From Clostridium sp. AF27-2AA (GTDB lineage Bacteria > Bacillota > Clostridia > Lachnospirales > Lachnospiraceae): a DNA stretch of 64,000 nucleotides. Below are positions 62,367 to 64,000 of this stretch, one piece after another. Position numbers and translations under genes: made by a program. The notes below the pieces were generated by a model. It was not told the DNA's origin. It ran no database searches and worked only from the letters and a program-made list of their open reading frames with translations. The stretch is from positions 18,412 to 82,411 of the forward strand of contig NZ_QUFI01000016.1 in NCBI RefSeq assembly GCF_003478505.1. The letters run 5' to 3'. The first letter of the stretch is position 1, and every line of letters begins with the position of its first letter.

Positions 62367-62756
62367 ATGGCTGTAAATGTAGTTGCGGTGGATAATGCAC
62401 CGGAACTTCTGGAAAAAATTGAGGGGATTTTCCGCAATATGGCTGAGATCAGTCTGCTTGGAAGTTTCGAAGAAGCAGTGGCTGTAGTGGAATTTGTGAA
62501 GGAGAATCCGGTGGATATGGTATTTACGGATATTGTGATGCCGGATATCAGCGGTATCAGTCTGGCAAAAGAACTGCAGAAACTAAAAAATGCTCCGGCG
62601 GTAGTGCTGATGTCCAGTATTCCGGGTTTTTCTCTGGAGGCATGGAAAATTCAGGCATACGGATTCATAGAAAAACCGTACACGAAGCAGGATATCATGA
62701 AAATGGTAGAGCGATACCGAAGAGAGTCGGAAAATGGCGTTGACGGCAGTTTTTAA
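62367..62756 (+). CDS. Single-domain response regulator receiver
   Basis: 129 residues, one receiver domain with no output domain. The phospho-acceptor is D55 in MVFTDIVMPDISG, with the conserved Ser in VLMSS and Lys in IEKPYTK. The usual acidic pair near the N terminus reads VDN (D9 only), so metal binding may be weaker. It lies between dus and the flavodiiron gene, away from the che operons. A partner kinase is not visible. GGAGGGAG precedes its ATG. Confidence 0.88.
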   Translation: MAVNVVAVDNAPELLEKIEGIFRNMAEISLLGSFEEAVAVVEFVKENPVDMVFTDIVMPDISGISLAKELQKLKNAPAVVLMSSIPGFSLEAWKIQAYGFIEKPYTKQDIMKMVERYRRESENGVDGSF

Positions 62757-62809
62757 GGGCATTATAATAAAGACATTGTGACGACAGAAAGACAGGAGGA
62801 ACTACTACA

Positions 62810-63967
62810 ATGCGTGATATGTATATTTCAGATTCTATTTTATATGTGGGAGCAGATGATAAAACACTGGATATTTTTGAGAGCCAGTATCCGATTCCGA
62901 ACGGAGTCAGCTATAACTCCTATGTGATCCTGGATGAAAAGGTTGCGGTGATGGATACCGTTGACAAACGGGCAACCGATACCTGGTTTGAAAATCTTGC
63001 CAGGGAGCTTGGTGACCGGAAACCGGATTATCTGGTTGTGTCTCATATGGAGCCTGATCATGCGGCAAACATCAAAAACTTTGCAGAGCGTTATCCGGAA
63101 ACAAAAATTGTGGGAAATGCAAAGACCTTTGCTATGATGGGCCAGTTTTTTGAGATGGATCTGACTGAGCGTAAGGTGCTTGTAAAAGAAGGTGAGACCT
63201 TAAGCCTTGGCAGTCATACGTTGCAGTTTTTTATGGCACCGATGGTGCACTGGCCGGAGGTTATGGTAACTTACGAGCAGAGCGAAAAGATTCTGTTTTC
63301 CGCAGACGGCTTCGGAAAGTTTGGCGCGCTGGATGCAGAAGAAGAGTGGGCAGAGGAGGCAGCACGTTACTACTTAAATATTGTAGGCAAGTACGGCGTG
63401 CAGGTACAGGGACTGTTAAAGAAGGCTTCCGGCCTGGATATCCGGATGATCTGCCCGCTGCACGGACCGATCTTAAAAGAAAACCTGGGCTACTACATTG
63501 ACAAATATCAGACCTGGAGTACCTATCAGCCGGAGAAGCACGGTGTGATGGTAGCATACGCGTCTATTCACGGCAACACGGCACAGGCAGCAGAAGAGAT
63601 GGCAGAGCTGCTCCGTGCAAACGGTGAGGAAGTCGAAGTGTTCGACTTATCCCGTACCGATGTTTCCCTGGCTGTGCGTAAGGCATTTTATTATGACCGC
63701 ATGGTGCTGGCAGCAGCAACCTATGACGGTGGTGTATTCCCATGCATGGAAGAGTTCCTGCTGCACTTAAAATCCAAGAACTTTCAGAAGCGTACCGTAG
63801 GTCTGATGGAGAACGGATCCTGGGCACCGTTAGCCGGAAAAATCATGCGCGGTATATTAGAGCCGATGAAAGATGTGCATGTACTGGAGCAGGTAGTTAC
63901 CATCAAATCCGCTGTGCATGAAGATACCAGAGAAGCCATGAAAGCAATGGCCGATGCCTTAAAATAA
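62810..63967 (+). CDS. fprA: Flavodiiron protein (FprA-type oxygen/nitric oxide reductase)
   Basis: 385 residues, the usual length. The metallo-beta-lactamase-like diiron domain has the ligand motif SHMEPDHA (H-x-E-x-D-H) and later His residues in MVHWPEV and CPLHGPIL. The C-terminal flavodoxin domain starts near MVAYASIHGNTA, the FMN phosphate loop. It reduces oxygen or nitric oxide to protect an anaerobe. AGGAGGAAC lies upstream of the ATG. The window ends 33 bp after its stop. Confidence 0.93.
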   Translation: MRDMYISDSILYVGADDKTLDIFESQYPIPNGVSYNSYVILDEKVAVMDTVDKRATDTWFENLARELGDRKPDYLVVSHMEPDHAANIKNFAERYPETKIVGNAKTFAMMGQFFEMDLTERKVLVKEGETLSLGSHTLQFFMAPMVHWPEVMVTYEQSEKILFSADGFGKFGALDAEEEWAEEAARYYLNIVGKYGVQVQGLLKKASGLDIRMICPLHGPILKENLGYYIDKYQTWSTYQPEKHGVMVAYASIHGNTAQAAEEMAELLRANGEEVEVFDLSRTDVSLAVRKAFYYDRMVLAAATYDGGVFPCMEEFLLHLKSKNFQKRTVGLMENGSWAPLAGKIMRGILEPMKDVHVLEQVVTIKSAVHEDTREAMKAMADALK

Positions 63968-64000
63968 AAATTTAAGAGCAATATCAATATAGGTTCGAAG

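Noticed and set aside
1-64000. CRISPR arrays, rRNA, tRNA and known riboswitch patterns
   Set aside because: No regularly spaced repeats, rRNA-like or cloverleaf sequence, or recognisable riboswitch core was found by eye.

Overview
The window reads as a motile, strictly anaerobic Firmicute of the Lachnospiraceae type. This is inferred from the Firmicute-style flagellar gene order, strong AGGAGG ribosome sites, CheC/CheD/CheV chemotaxis, FliW-CsrA control of flagellin, a flavodiiron protein, and protein sequences like those of Roseburia/Clostridium cluster XIVa. No rRNA or tRNA gene and no CRISPR array were seen.

Layout. (1) 1-13455, plus strand: the tail of a long basal-body/export operon (fliY-fliO-P-Q-R-flhB-flhA-sigma28), two rod proteins, cheC, cheD, cheV, then three unusual genes: a hemerythrin-PocR-short MCP protein, a ParA ATPase and a ComFB-domain protein. 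(2) 13450-17942, plus: fliD-fliS-fliT-like and a degenerate nucleotidyltransferase-like gene. (3) 17992-22911, minus: flgM-flgN-flgK-flgL-orf-fliW-csrA. (4) 23136-30139, plus: FliK-like protein, FlhB C-domain protein, two secreted cell-wall-binding paralogues, lytic transglycosylase and two flagellins. (5) 30234-31562, plus: glycosyltransferase with a TPR-like tail. (6) 31499-37150, minus: cheA-cheW-cheR-cheB and a C39-like peptidase. (7) 37341-42491, plus: GT-B/beta-propeller-like protein, EAL phosphodiesterase and a chemoreceptor. (8) 42589-53247, plus, AT-richer: a surface-phosphonate/glycan locus (LicD, nucleotidyltransferases, PEP mutase, phosphonopyruvate decarboxylase, aminotransferase, cytidylyltransferase-dehydrogenase fusion, acyltransferase) with gene remnants. 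(9) about 53248-56220: a three-gene transposable element sitting in a broken class V aminotransferase. (10) 56580-63967: metabolic genes (PAP2 phosphatase, nitroreductase, ATC hydrolase-like, SDR, broken permease, GntR regulator, Dus, receiver protein, flavodiiron protein).

How it fits together. Eight sites with the form TTAT-N15-GCCGATAA (one with CAAT) lie in front of fliD, the flgM operon, the FliK-like operon, both flagellins, the cheA operon, the GT-B/EAL pair and the chemoreceptor gene. They look like a coherent sigma28 regulon served by the sigma factor encoded at 6191 and its anti-sigma FlgM at 22911. FliW/CsrA and a flagellin leader with two GGA clusters suggest a second, translational layer.

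The least explained parts are the ParA-ComFB pair beside the hemerythrin receptor, the sigma28-driven GT-B/propeller protein, the secreted wall-binding pair inside a flagellar operon, and the fused enzymes of the phosphonate locus. All coordinates and motifs were read by eye; family assignments are from recognition of motifs, not from searches.
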